Below, piece by piece: positions 33,023 to 44,499 of a DNA stretch of 64,000 nt. The stretch comes from Branchiostoma floridae (Eukaryota; Chordata; Leptocardii; Amphioxiformes; Branchiostomatidae). Positions within the stretch are counted from its first letter, which is position 1. Each line of letters opens with the position of its first letter. The translations under genes were made by a program, and so were the position numbers. Below the pieces are notes generated by a model. It ran no database searches, had not been told where the DNA came from, and saw only the letters and a list, made by a program, of their open reading frames with translations. The stretch is from assembly GCF_000003815.2 (NCBI RefSeq), contig NC_049989.1, positions 8,460,251 through 8,524,250 of the forward strand. Direction: 5' to 3'.

Positions 33023-34324
33023 GGTGCCACTGACTGTAAACAGAGCACTGAAGGTATGAACTGTTGTGTCGAAGTATGAAATCTGGAAGCAACCCGGAAG
33101 TACTGATTCTAGCTGATTCCACTCTCGGTATAGGGGTGACTTTTCAGGTTACTGAGAGGAAAGATACTAAGTAAGCAGTGAATTAATCTGATGTGCATGG
33201 CAGCATGTCACACTAAGATCAATGTAGAAAAACTGTCGTAATCTATTACATGTAAAGTTTTAGACTGAAAAGTAGTAATTGGTATCACTGTAAATACAGT
33301 ATACCTATTATTCATGATGGTATAGTCTATGCCCATATACGGTGTTCTATTTATAACTTGCAGCCAATGAAGTTTGCAGACTGATAAAGAAATGTACGAA
33401 TAGCCGTTTAATGCAGTTTAGGTACCCAACTACGTGCCTTTTGATTAATAATTATGACGCTTGGGTGACAATCAATATTGAAAGATAAGAATTCTGAAGA
33501 AAGAAAAAGTGGTGCCTCGTTTGCTATCGATTTTTATTTTATATCACTTTATTGATATTGCATTCTACTGCAAACTTTATTAATAATTGTCATTGTGTTG
33601 TAAAGTTTTAATGGCGTTGTCAACCATTCATTCATTTGATTTGAACATAAACTTCCAATTGCCACTATAAAAGAATGCACACATATATACGAATCGACAT
33701 TAGCTGTTTGCATATACCATTGTCAATTTTACTCAAACACAAACTTTGAAAGTATATCAACAAAACTTCATCAAACCATCTATTCCTTGTGTTTTTCCAT
33801 ACATTCGAGCTTTCACAGCGTATTCAACATGTATTCCGAACTTGACTTAGTATGATTTCAATCAGTTTTATAATTCTTCAGAAACGCTGATAAAAGAATC
33901 TGACACAAACCAATACATTCCTATCTCTTCACTGTACGAGTATCACCTCTTTTTTTTCTTTTTTACAATCATTTAGCACTGACGATTACGTAAAAAATCA
34001 AACAGGACTGACTCCGCATTTATGGATACAATCTTCAAAATTACCTATCTTAGCCTGCACGAAACATAAAAGTGACTGATTATAACTGCAAGCAAACAGT
34101 AGGCTATCCAGTCAGCCCAATACGAACTATGTTTGGAGATTGAATATGAAAAATACTAGCCCCAAAACATCTGCTAGGAGAATATAGTGACTGGTTATTG
34201 GGTATTCCATGAATGCCATAAAGTCTATCCTGATCATCTCATACTCCTAATAATGATGTAGTATTATCACACGGAAAACGGAAGTGTTTGAGTCTATGAC
34301 TCGGAGCGAGAGCTCTGAGCAGAC
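33023..34324. other. Between VKORC1 and the secreted Cys-rich gene
   Basis: Holds the VKORC1 upstream region and the 3' flank of the next minus-strand gene. No coding similarity or clear repeat was seen. Confidence 0.4.
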
Positions 34325-37300
34325 CTAGCAGGAGAAGACATCGTTGGACCCGTCCCATTTGCAGGGTTTGTCCGGCTGGTCACGCTGCAGCACGTCCTCG
34401 TCATCAAACTTCTTCTGGGAGCGCGAGCAGATGACGACGTCGTCCTCGCCAACTTTGCAGCGCACCTGGCGGAAAGACAAAACACTGCGCGTTAGCTAGA
34501 AAGTTTGCGTCAGTGCCAGTGATGATATCACTCCTGAAGAAGGTCGACGGAAGTGCGACTGAAGCAAGTTTTGGTGTTGTAAGACAGTGGAAAATCTTCA
34601 ATGTGTACTACATCAACACAGATGAGCTTTCATGCTAACACAGATCTTCGTTTTTCAACCACCCCTAGCTGGTTCATGTTTTTAAAACCTCACTATCCTT
34701 CCTAGTTAGAGTCAACCTGATATAAGTACAAAGCCAATCCAATACAAACGGATACGAACCGTACACCAGATTTAACTTTATTATGTGTTTTGCAGCACGT
34801 ATGTGTGATGATATGGATTTGTTATAGATCCATCAGGACTTAGATGATGTGATCTGTATTTTTCTTACACATATTCTATCAGATCCTTACGTCTTGTCTC
34901 ATGCATGGCGTCAATGAAAAGTAGCCTGTAGGCGATTTTGAGCTTCCCGTGGATAAACAAATTTCAATTAGACAAACAAACAAGCGGAATACATTACGTC
35001 AGATACTAAGTAGTCACAAGAAGTAGTCACCTTCTCCTCATAAACTTTGACGGGGAACGGCTCCGACACGTCTGTTTCGCCCTTGGGTCTCTCCACCGCC
35101 CCCTCCACCCACGTGATCTCGGCATCCTGTCCCTCGGGCTCCCCGGCCTCGGGATGCGGCTGGCGCCCTCGGCAGTGGTAGTCCAACATCAGGCCGCTGT
35201 CGTCACAGTCCAGGGAATCCTCGGTCACCGGATCATCAGAGTCGGGACAGAAAACGGCAATCTAGAAACGGAAGACGAGAAGAATTGAATAATTCTTAGA
35301 TCAACTTTTGAGACGCTTGTGTGAAAATACTAGAACCAGAACGGTTAGTAACGGTATCCTTTCTAGTTTTCATGCGGCATATCATAAAAAAGTACTTCAA
35401 TCATATGTGCATTTGTACTGTATCAATTTCAACTGTCCATATGCGTTGAAAAGATTTTTATTACCCTTCAACATACATTTGCAGGACAAACATTATGTCT
35501 GAGTGAGCTGGAGTAAGTTGTAGTCATTTTTGTCGTTTATGACATTGCACTGCAATGAACCTTTTTGCAAAAAGTTTACTTGTAATTATCTCCCTGGAAA
35601 GAAGTTGAATATAAGCTAAGTGAGTCAACAAAACACTATCTCTCTTCTTCTAGTTAGTACGGCCATGTTACTGCAAATGTTAACAGGGAATGCAAAGCCC
35701 TGGCCAAACTTAATTGTACAATGTCCAAGCTGCATTTCGTAAGCTTTAAATGACCCTTGGTACATCGGTAGCCTTCGGACATTGTACTTTGGTCATGAGA
35801 CGAAGCTATACTTACATGACCCAGATATAGTTTATCAACTCATCTCTCCAGCTAAAAATCAACCTAACTTTGGTCCAAAATGAGAGAAATCTAATCCAAC
35901 TTGAGACTAGTCGTAGAAAGAATCACCACACAGGTATATGTATCTTTATACTTTGATTCCGAAACTAGTAGCTGTTCTGTTAGATCCATGATCCGCACAC
36001 ATGTTTACATCATTGGTGGTTAGATAATGTTCATTTGCATAGCTTGTCATGTCTACAAACATCAACTGAATCATCAGGTATGTAGACCGCCCACTGGGAA
36101 ACATACAACCCTTACAAAGCCTGACACACTTTAATCTGACCCGGCAGGTCAGGATAGAACACAGCCATGGCCCTCCTGCCTCATCCTCTGCTCGTAGTTC
36201 TGGCAATACTGGGTTGTAGTACCTGCGGGGGGAGTGCGCCGGATGGTCCGGTCGTTCAGACGTCGCAGGGCCCTGTCATGGGAATCTATGCCGAGGAGGG
36301 GAGAATCTTTTACGGTATCCCCTTTGCAGCTCCTCCAACGGGAAACCTAAGATGGCGCCCGCCCCAGCCTGCTAAACCATGGGGACCTGACACCTATAAT
36401 GCCACCAAACGGAGTCCGATGTGCATCCAGGTTATGTGCGGGCCCGATGATCCGGATTCTATTGCCCAATGTCCCCCTGTCGCGGAAAGGGTAATAAGCG
36501 AGGACTGCCATTACCTCAACGTTTTCGTACCGACCACCGCCAGCCCTGAGTCAAAGAAACCAGTCATCATCTTCATCCATGGGGGGAATTTCTTTGAATT
36601 CTCCGCCATGGGTGTCATGTATGATAGCAGGTTCTTTGCTAACAAGACTGACGCTGTTGTTGTGGCAGCCAACTACCGAATAAGCTCTCTGGGCTTCCTC
36701 CGGGCGGGGACTGGGAAGGACGCCGCCATGGGCAACTACGGCCTCCGCGACCAAGTAGCAGCGCTTCAGTGGGTGCAGGACAACATCGCAGCCTTCGGCG
36801 GAGACGAGAACCAAGTCACACTGTTCGGGGAAAGTGCGGGCGCGTACTCCGTTCTATTCCACCTGGTCAACAAAGGAAGCGACAAGCTGTTCCACAAAGC
36901 TATCGTGGCAAGCGCACCTACAGGCCTTTACTTCAGAAGTCAGCTGGAGGCTATCCTGTTTGGAAACGACTTTGCCGCAGCCCTGAAATGTTCAGTCGGA
37001 GACATGGCATGCATGCGAGCAGCTGACGCCTCCACGGTCAAGGGAGCCCAGTTCTCTATTCGAGAAACGATCGTCAATCCGCTGCACTTAACTGAAGCAT
37101 TTGAACCATGGGGACCAGTAATTGATGGTGACATGATCACCAGGCAAATGGTGGAAAGCTTCTCTACTGGAAACTTTCAGAAGAAGCCTCTCATCATTGG
37201 AACAAACACGGAAGAGGCAATTCTCTTCATACACGAAGCTTTATCATCACCCCATGCAACAAATAGATATCAAGAAGCAATGCTGGCAATCTTTAAGACG

Positions 37301-40300
37301 TCAAGCTTCTCAGTTCTCAGGGAATACCCACCTTCTAATACAGGAGACGAGCGTCCGATCCTGGCAACACTGACCACCCATTTCATATTCTCATGCCCGA
37401 CGCGTAACATTCTGAAGAGCGCTCTGAAGTACGGCCATTCGAACACATGGCTGTATGTCTTTGCTCATCCCCTGTCAGTCCATGCAGTTTGGAGTGACTA
37501 CCCGTACTGCGATGGCCACGTCTGCCATGGCGCCGATCTACCCTTCGCGTTCCAGTCCATTTCGCTGAAAGGTTACAAGTTCACCCCTGAAGAGCAGGTC
37601 CTAGCTGACTCCATTGCGTACTACTATGGAAACTTCGCTCACACAAGCGATCCCAACACTCCTGGCACCCGACACACCGGCCCATCTACCACTGGTCCGG
37701 CTTGGCCTTCTTTTGGATCTACCCAGAACTACACCCACCTGGTCTTCGATGTTCCCAAGAACAGAGTTAGTCAAGGCTACCTACAAGACAAGTGTGACTT
37801 TTGGGACGAGGAGAACCAGTACCCGTAGCAGCCACGCACAGTAAAAATGTAACGAGCCACATTGCCGGTATGGATTATCATCAATGTGAAGTCATGTCCA
37901 CCAACTTACATTTTCTTGGAACTGCCTTGATAGACTTGACAAGGACAAGAATTTGACTTGTGAGTTGACATTTTCCCATATATAACAGTTTACTAGTACT
38001 GTACTGATGGCTATTGTCAAAACGTACTATGTGCTATTTCACAGTTCTGAGTGCGCATGTGCAGGTATAATGCATTGTAGTCAAAAGTCAAAGCTCCTGG
38101 CTTGTACAAACCATTCCTTAGCTACATGCCATAGTTTATCATGACTGAGCATGCGCACTCGTATCTATGAATGGCTAATTCCTGATAGCAAAACACACAG
38201 TGTCCAGATGACAGCGAGTTTTGCGTAGCTCTTGCTGCAAAATACCAATCATTTGCCATTATTTACAAATCTTCTGTACATCTCTGAGTGTCTCTTGTCT
38301 GCAAATGTGCTGATATGTCTCTCAATTCTAAACTAAGCTTAAGCTGTGAACAGCCAAAGAATGTTAATACTGTTTTTATAGAACTAATATTCCAAAACTC
38401 AAAAGTAGCATATTTATATGAATATTACAGAGATGATACTGGTTTCATGGTGTTTGTATGTGTGGCATGAAAATAAATAAACACGTGTAAGAAAAACACG
38501 CAGAATTGTTATCATCCGTGTGTGTACATTAACCGGTGTCACAGCGACACCCCCCCCCCCCCCGCCATATCTCTTTCTCCATGAAACCAAATAACAAGCG
38601 ACCAACCAAGTAACTAACGACTAACGATGATAAATGGATTATCAATGATTAACCAAATAACTAGCGATAAATTCAGTGATCTTTTGGACGTTTTTGAATG
38701 AAATAAATACAATTACTAGTATCAGACATAATCAATTTGCACATACCTCTAGAATGAAACTTGCCAAGTGACCACAATGTGTTGTTTTGTCAATCTGGAT
38801 AAAGTCAAAGACAATCTTACTCTGACCTCATCTTGCGGCCTGACTTATATTAACTATGCATGAATAACGGCCTAGTCTGAAAAATTTAGTCTACGTTTAT
38901 ATATATACTAAATTTAGTATACTTACTGCAGTACCAAGGTCAGTGACCAGGAGGCTAAAATGGACCTTGAACTACATTTTTATGGAGGTAACGCTGGTTC
39001 ATCTTTATCCGAGGGTGACCTATATTCGTTGCTTGTAACGTAAACGTAATGTAAACGCATTTATTTAGGGATATGAAGTCGACGGACGGTGGTTTCAAAT
39101 CGGAACATTTTGAAAATATTGCAAATTTGAAACCACTGTCCGCAGACTTAATACTCCTAAATGTGCTGTTTTCAAAGACAACGGATAAAGATCACCCCAC
39201 GGATAAAGGTGAACTAGCGTTAATGAATAAAAGGTATATCGTCTATCATCCATCATACTAACGGTACGACTGTGAGAAACTGGAGTTTGGTCATCAACGA
39301 CTGACCTGTAGTGGCCTGAACAGGCAGTCCGGCACGTGGCGGTCCAGCACCTTGACCAGGCCGAAGTCCGTGGGCTGGACAGGTGCCCCAGGACAGGTGC
39401 GCACTCCGTCCTCTACGGTACAGTTCCCGGACACCTGCGTGGTCTCCTCCCTGCCGTCTTGTTTCCGGAAGGTGGTGCAGTTGTAGGTTCCCGCCTCCCA
39501 TACACACTTGGTGGACTGGACCTGTCGTTAGAAGTCATCTTATTAAACTGACCCAAATTTAAATTTCTACCAAATAATTTCATTTATCCAAGAAAGCTAT
39601 CGCTCTTACCTGAATTCCTTTTTCTAAATACAGAAGAAGTCAGTTAATTACACAGTGGATAACCGCAGACTTCCGTTAATTGCACGGAATCCCACAAACC
39701 CAAACCAGTGTGGTCCAGCAGTGTTGCACCGCCCTGATAACTGCATTAAAAATATACCGACAAATGGGGTGTGCAATTAAGCGGTTTCTGCAGTAAAATC
39801 ACTATAAGCTTCGACCCCTACACTACAGTCATCTCTTAGAAGATGTTGGGATGGAAAACCTAAACGTTCAATCTGAACGGGAAGCTTTTCTGGCAGTCCA
39901 CGGAACCTCCACATCTCCTCGATTATAGATCATACGAAAGTCGCTGTACTTTTGTCGTGTCAATACAGATTATCATTTATAGCACCAATAGTCTGTGAGG
40001 TTTTCATAATCAATTTACATCATTTCCTGCTTCTGTGATTTCAGCAAATTTCACAGCACGTAATTTCACTGGACCCCGTCTTTGAATACAATAGGCAAAC
40101 GTTATACATCTACCTGTTATAACAGGTTTTATTCCAGTACATAATGCTTCCCCATATATACTTACAGTGACGGTGGAGGTAGCATTGCCAGTACAGTTTG
40201 GCCTCAGGTTGTCCCAGTCATAGCTACAGCCGAACGATCCGGCGCTTGTGTGAACGAAAACACTAGCACCATCAAAGATATCTGTAGTCAGTAGGGAAAA

Positions 40301-43300
40301 AGTAGCGTTAACGTTCGAACTGCAACTAGTAAATTGTTCATTTTACACCAGGCATGAAAAAAATTCCCATGCCCTTCATTCGTTATATTTCTTCATTTCT
40401 CTTCTTTTAGTTCAATTGTTATCCTTTTCCATGGTGAAAATTATTTTCGATTAATAGAACAGAGCATGAACAGAAACTAAGGTTATCTTGACTGTATAGA
40501 TTGCTATTACCATTCTGATTCCTTGACTTTTGACCTCCACTTTGCCCTTCACCTCCATAGATTTGACCTTGGAAGGGCTAAGACTTTGAGTTAAGACAAC
40601 GACTTTTGTTTTGACAAATCGAATCTTATCTGTTTTCCTGAACATCGTCAACTGTCACAGAGTATCCACCTGACTGTGACATGCCTTGTCCTGGGTGTAC
40701 CGGACCCTCTTAGAAATCAACTTTAAAACGTTGTGAACCCCAGCAAGTTGTATTGCAACGAAATAAATAGATAAACAAATACGCAATTCTCCGTTTGCAT
40801 TGTTGAAACATTACTTACCGTCCGTAGAGTTTCGGTCCAAGCCGGGGAAACCGCCGAGTCCTGAGAACATCTCACTCCATGTCTGGGTGAAGAGAGCTGT
40901 CAGGCGAAATTATCGGACATATGTTTAGACATAGAGTCTTCCAAGACTAGCAGAGGCAATAATGAGTTAGTTACATGGATGGCATCCTCTGAGCACCCAA
41001 AACTGATGCGAACGTAAATTTATACCAAACAGATTATTTCTTTTCGATCTTACACATTTTCTTCTTTGACTTTGGAAGTCTTCGTTCATTTGTGTCAATT
41101 GTTCGATTTTTTTCCAATTTACATTATCTATTCGATCACTTTTTTAGCTTCTTTGTATGCCTTACGGTATAACTATAATCGCAAACGTTTCATAGGGGTG
41201 GGACGAAAGTTGATCCGTTTGCTGATGTCATCCGTATAATCATGTCAGTGAGGCATTGTTCTGCCTTAGGGCACAGGTACTGTGCGAACCTGGATAGACT
41301 GCTAGGTTTAGTGATTACATTGAACTTAAAAGCAGTCATACCATTTCGTTCAGATGAAAATCAAGGATGTTATACACAGCGTCCTTCGTAAAAATGAAAA
41401 TGGTAGCGTCCAGGCAAGTTCAAAATCAATTTCATTACGTATACCACATATGTTAAATTGTTTATGACACACGCACACTACGCTTTGAAAAAAGGAAATA
41501 AAGCGTTAAAAACACCCCTACGTGAACTTTTGAAATAGAAAATTCCCCTTTACGTGGCAACGCGTGTCAAGGTTCAGTAAAAGTCCAAAGGCCATCAACT
41601 AGACCCATTCCGTGTGCTAACATGTCGGACTTACAGGTCAAGTCACAAGAAACGACAGGGCCATTTGCCGAAGACTTCGTGTTTTTAGCGGAGATGAAAG
41701 ATTTCGTTCTGTCGCAGGTCAATCCTGCAGGCGCTAAATTACCTGAAATAACCGACGCCATGAAAGGAACGTTTTACGAGCTGAGTGACGGTAGGAAAAT
41801 ACAATGTGTTTTCCCTAACGGGAAACGCAGACTTCAAGAATGCTCGTCTAAAGGTAGGTTTGGTTTGGTATGGTTTGGTTTGGTTTGGTTTGGTTTGGTT
41901 TGGTTTGGTTTGGTTAACGAACTCAGCTAACGGTAGGGAGGTTTCAATCAATGTTAGGGGCGTAACTTCTGTGTTGTACGTACACAAAAAGTATCTTGGT
42001 TGTTTGAGCATTTAATTATTCATGAGTGGCCTCGATGGCGAGAAACGACCTTGACTTTCCAGTGAACTTTGTCCGCGGGCCATCGGTTCCTGTGTTAAAA
42101 AATTGCGCCTATTCCTGAATACAGATGCATAATTCAGCGATCCCTGAAAGATAGAAACTGTAATATTTTTTTCTTAATTTTTGCTCTTTTATAAATTTCT
42201 AACTCTTTTCTAAACTGCAACATTCTAAACTCCGAAGACATAATTTTTTAAATGTTCTATATTAGAATGGTTATTTGTGGGATTCTTGGGAAGAAAACTG
42301 CCACGTGAAGACATCCCCTTTGAAGTGGAAAGTTCGGTGTGGGAGAGTAACACGGGGCTGGTCTCACAACTACAAACACATGGGGACATTCTGGCTTACT
42401 GCTCAGCGGAGAGAGAGTCGGGCGGGGACTGGGGGAACATTATCTTCATGGCCAGCCAGGCGGCGCTGCTGCACTGGCGACAGTTAGAACTGCACAGTGG
42501 CACGGTCAGGTTGGTGGATCAGTTTGAAACTTACGATGCAGTCCTCGAATGACAATGTTTTTCTTTTTTTTCAGATATGTATTATACTCTAGTATTGCCA
42601 TTGTAATTATTGCATTGGAAATACAGTTTTCATTACTTCATTGTCGCGATGTTTTTTTTCCGCAATTTTTTTCCACAAGTGTAACATAATGGAGGGGGAC
42701 ATACTAGTAACTTGTTCTTCTTTTTCTTGAAAACTAACACATTCTCTTCACACCATCTCCAGAGATCTGTCACCCCGGTATTACAGAGATATACGGATCC
42801 ACTGCGGTCTACTGAAGCATTGGGAACGGGCTGACTGTTTCCTGCACCAAAGGACCATCTTTCTGGACTACAGGGACTTTTCAACCACCGGTAAAATCAA
42901 CAGGGTCGAAAAATACTGGGGAACGGGCACGGCAGAGCACAAACAGCCAGAGAACGCGTAGATATTATAAAGAAAATGATATAGGATAACGGTCCTTATG
43001 TTACGATAAAGACTCAGCTATAGTGTAGAAAAAATTAGCTCATTATTCGGATACGTATGTGAGGTACCGGTAAACAAGGGACTTGACGTTAGAATTGTAG
43101 ACAAATACTGTTACATAAAACGTAAAACCACAGTGTATCGACTTTGATGAAAAAAGATGCAAATCTATGCAAAGAGCATAACGTGACGACTCTAATAATA
43201 CTAATGAGATGTAAACGTAGGCAAAACAGATATTGTAACGACTCTGATAAAATAAACGGATGCAAACGTATACAAAAACACGTTTAAAAACACGAGGGAA

Positions 43301-44353
43301 TACGAATTGAGCTCTGTGTGGTACATATCGGTACATATGCCGGGACAAAAGTGGGAGGGGCTGCGGTGGGAGTGGCTGTAGTGTAAGTTTTTCCCTCTAC
43401 ACATGTTATTTTCTTTAAAAGAATGTGCGTAGTTTGATCGGAATCTGCATTTGGGTAGGAAGCGGGAAGGCTTTATCTGCTCCGAAAGTAGTAAAACAAA
43501 TTGTAAGCACTCACCTGACATCCTATCCCAGAAGCTCTGACCGAACGGGCTGAACCCCGCTCCTGGTGAGAAGATGCTGGGACGTTCCGGGTCCGGTGTG
43601 GGGTACTCGAACTCATCCTGAAAACGGCCTGTTGAAAAAAGGCATTCATTGTCATTATGCTATGTTTTAAAATGGTTCTATACAACTCAGAAACTTGGTG
43701 ATCTTCTTGGAGATTTACTGTGTGCAAAGGATATGAGACGAATAATATTGTTGAATCAACCGAGATAGGAACGTATATTCAGTGCATAAAGTTACATAAC
43801 CATAAAGTAAACAGTGGAGTTTATTGCTTTGACGGTAGCTATCTTTGCATTTTTTTGGCGACGTAAATTTTATCATTGCCCGGTGCCTTCTGTAAGGGAA
43901 TGAATGCAGTCAAAACATAGACGTATGAAGACCTAGATGGTAACGTTATTACGTGAACAGCAGATACTGATCATGATATAGTTTATTAATTGACTGATCC
44001 GGTATCAATCTCCGGGCACACATTGCAACATTTCAAACACACTGTATTGCATAGCTGCCTTTAAAAAAAACTTTGAACAGAATAAAGAAAAATAAAACTG
44101 TGACATCTTTCCTTAAGAATGTTCATAATATGTTCAAACAAATGGCAGGTTGAACATTTTACACTAAAAATCTGCCCCCGTCTAAATGAATAACAACGCC
44201 GAACAAACTTTACTGATAACAGTACATCATAACCTATCGAACATACAGTAAAAGAAATCAAAGAGCAAAGTGTAATCTGTACTTACGCCAGAAACTGCTC
44301 GGCCAGGCTTGTGCAGCCACGAGAAAACAGCATAGCAAGAACACAGTCTTCAT
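34325..44353 (-). CDS. Secreted cysteine-rich glycoprotein, unrecognised family
   Basis: Seven minus-strand exons: 44353-44287, 43628-43515, 40896-40819, 40281-40166, 39521-39306, 35261-35031, 34465-34325. They close to 320 aa with consistent phases (1,1,1,0,0,0). Residues 1-16 are a signal peptide (MKTVFLLCCFLVAAQA), followed by an aromatic and Pro-rich segment (EFEYPTPDPERPS). From about residue 85 there are paired cysteines and several N-glycosylation sequons (NST, NCT, NAT). The modules contain CSYDWDN, KCVWEAGTYNCTTF, GNCTVEDGVRTC, an acidic CPDSDDP segment and a final CKVGEDDVVICSRS to CKWDGSNDVFSC end. No transmembrane segment is seen. I do not recognise the family. A TATA-like element lies at 44489-44499. 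Introns 2 and 5 each contain a complete gene on the other strand. Confidence 0.75.
36167..37828 (+). CDS. Secreted carboxylesterase/cholinesterase-family protein, single exon
   Basis: One uninterrupted frame of 553 aa with a signal peptide (LLVVLAILGCSTCGG). It is an alpha/beta-hydrolase of the type-B carboxylesterase family: an N-terminal GIPFAAPPTGNLRWRPPQP, the EDCHYLNVFVP motif, the oxyanion-hole HGG (about residues 139-141), NYRISSLGFL, and the nucleophile elbow GESAG with S223. The acid is probably E350 (GTNTEEAI) and the histidine H454 (CHGADLPF), so the catalytic triad looks complete. Sequons (NAT, NKT, NYT) and paired Cys fit secretion. No membrane anchor, GPI signal or tetramerisation tail is evident. 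It lies wholly in intron 5 of the minus-strand Cys-rich gene and lacks introns, in contrast to the usual intron-containing esterases, which suggests a retrocopy or intron loss. AATAAA follows at 38472-38477. Confidence 0.93.
   Translation: MALLPHPLLVVLAILGCSTCGGSAPDGPVVQTSQGPVMGIYAEEGRIFYGIPFAAPPTGNLRWRPPQPAKPWGPDTYNATKRSPMCIQVMCGPDDPDSIAQCPPVAERVISEDCHYLNVFVPTTASPESKKPVIIFIHGGNFFEFSAMGVMYDSRFFANKTDAVVVAANYRISSLGFLRAGTGKDAAMGNYGLRDQVAALQWVQDNIAAFGGDENQVTLFGESAGAYSVLFHLVNKGSDKLFHKAIVASAPTGLYFRSQLEAILFGNDFAAALKCSVGDMACMRAADASTVKGAQFSIRETIVNPLHLTEAFEPWGPVIDGDMITRQMVESFSTGNFQKKPLIIGTNTEEAILFIHEALSSPHATNRYQEAMLAIFKTSSFSVLREYPPSNTGDERPILATLTTHFIFSCPTRNILKSALKYGHSNTWLYVFAHPLSVHAVWSDYPYCDGHVCHGADLPFAFQSISLKGYKFTPEEQVLADSIAYYYGNFAHTSDPNTPGTRHTGPSTTGPAWPSFGSTQNYTHLVFDVPKNRVSQGYLQDKCDFWDEENQYP
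38472..38477 (+). terminator. Polyadenylation signal candidate for the carboxylesterase
   Basis: AAATAAATAAAC, about 640 nt after the stop; the first good signal on this strand that I found. Confidence 0.4.
38550..38563. repeat. Poly-C tract
   Basis: Fourteen consecutive C; the length may be unreliable in assembly. Confidence 0.9.
38991..39220. mobile_element. Palindromic MITE with TA flanks
   Basis: Ends ACGCTGGTTCATCTTTATCC and GGATAAAGGTGAACTAGCGT are inverted, with TA directly outside both. Internal arms GGACGGTGGTTTCAAA and TTTGAAACCACTGTCC also pair, so the 230-bp element is one long hairpin. It resembles Tc1/mariner-type target choice (TA). Confidence 0.8.
41622..42961 (+). CDS. Nested gene for an unrecognised 224-aa protein
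   Basis: Three exons, 41622-41853, 42266-42509 and 42763-42961, with phases 1 and 2, close exactly to 224 aa. No signal peptide or transmembrane segment, so probably cytosolic or nuclear. Exon 1 encodes an N-terminal module (MSDLQVKSQ, DFVFLAEMKDFVLSQVNPAG, YELSDGRKIQCVFPNGKRR). Exons 2 and 3 encode a compact Trp-rich region (FVGFLGRKLPREDIPFEVES, ILAYCSAERESGGDWGNIIF, ALLHWRQLELHS, HCGLLKHWERADCFLHQRTI, FLDYRDFSTTG). The alternating hydrophobic pattern fits a small alpha/beta fold, but I cannot name a family. It lies wholly in intron 2 of the minus-strand Cys-rich gene. AATAAA at 43251-43256 could end it. The first intron starts with a GGTTT microsatellite directly at the donor. Confidence 0.75.
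41858..41914. repeat. (GGTTT)n microsatellite at a splice donor
   Basis: About 11 pentamers starting 4 bp after the donor of the nested gene (gtaggtttgg). The same pentamer occurs briefly near 60475. Confidence 0.95.
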
Positions 44354-44488
44354 CCTGTAACTTCACTGCTTCAAGAAGACACAGGAAAGCAAGCACGCGC
44401 TACTGCTAGAGGTTCTCTGGGCTGGGACGTCCCGGGCGCACCGTTATCCTGAGCTGGGGTTCTGGCACACTCACACAGATCACAGCTG

Positions 44489-44499
44489 GTATTTATAGA
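44489..44499 (-). promoter_or_regulatory. TATA box of the secreted Cys-rich gene
   Basis: Minus-strand TCTATAAATAC about 136 bp upstream of the ATG at 44353, a typical TATA-box distance if the 5' UTR is about 105 nt. Confidence 0.55.

Noticed and set aside
35711-35785. GTACAATGTCC / GGACATTGTAC pair as a regulatory operator
   Set aside because: Likely another small hairpin element in an intron; nothing else supports regulation.
38050-38165. Pair of TGCGCATG / CATGCGCA motifs as an NRF1 promoter
   Set aside because: The 11-bp inverted pair lies downstream of the carboxylesterase with no start site near; it may be chance or a small hairpin element.
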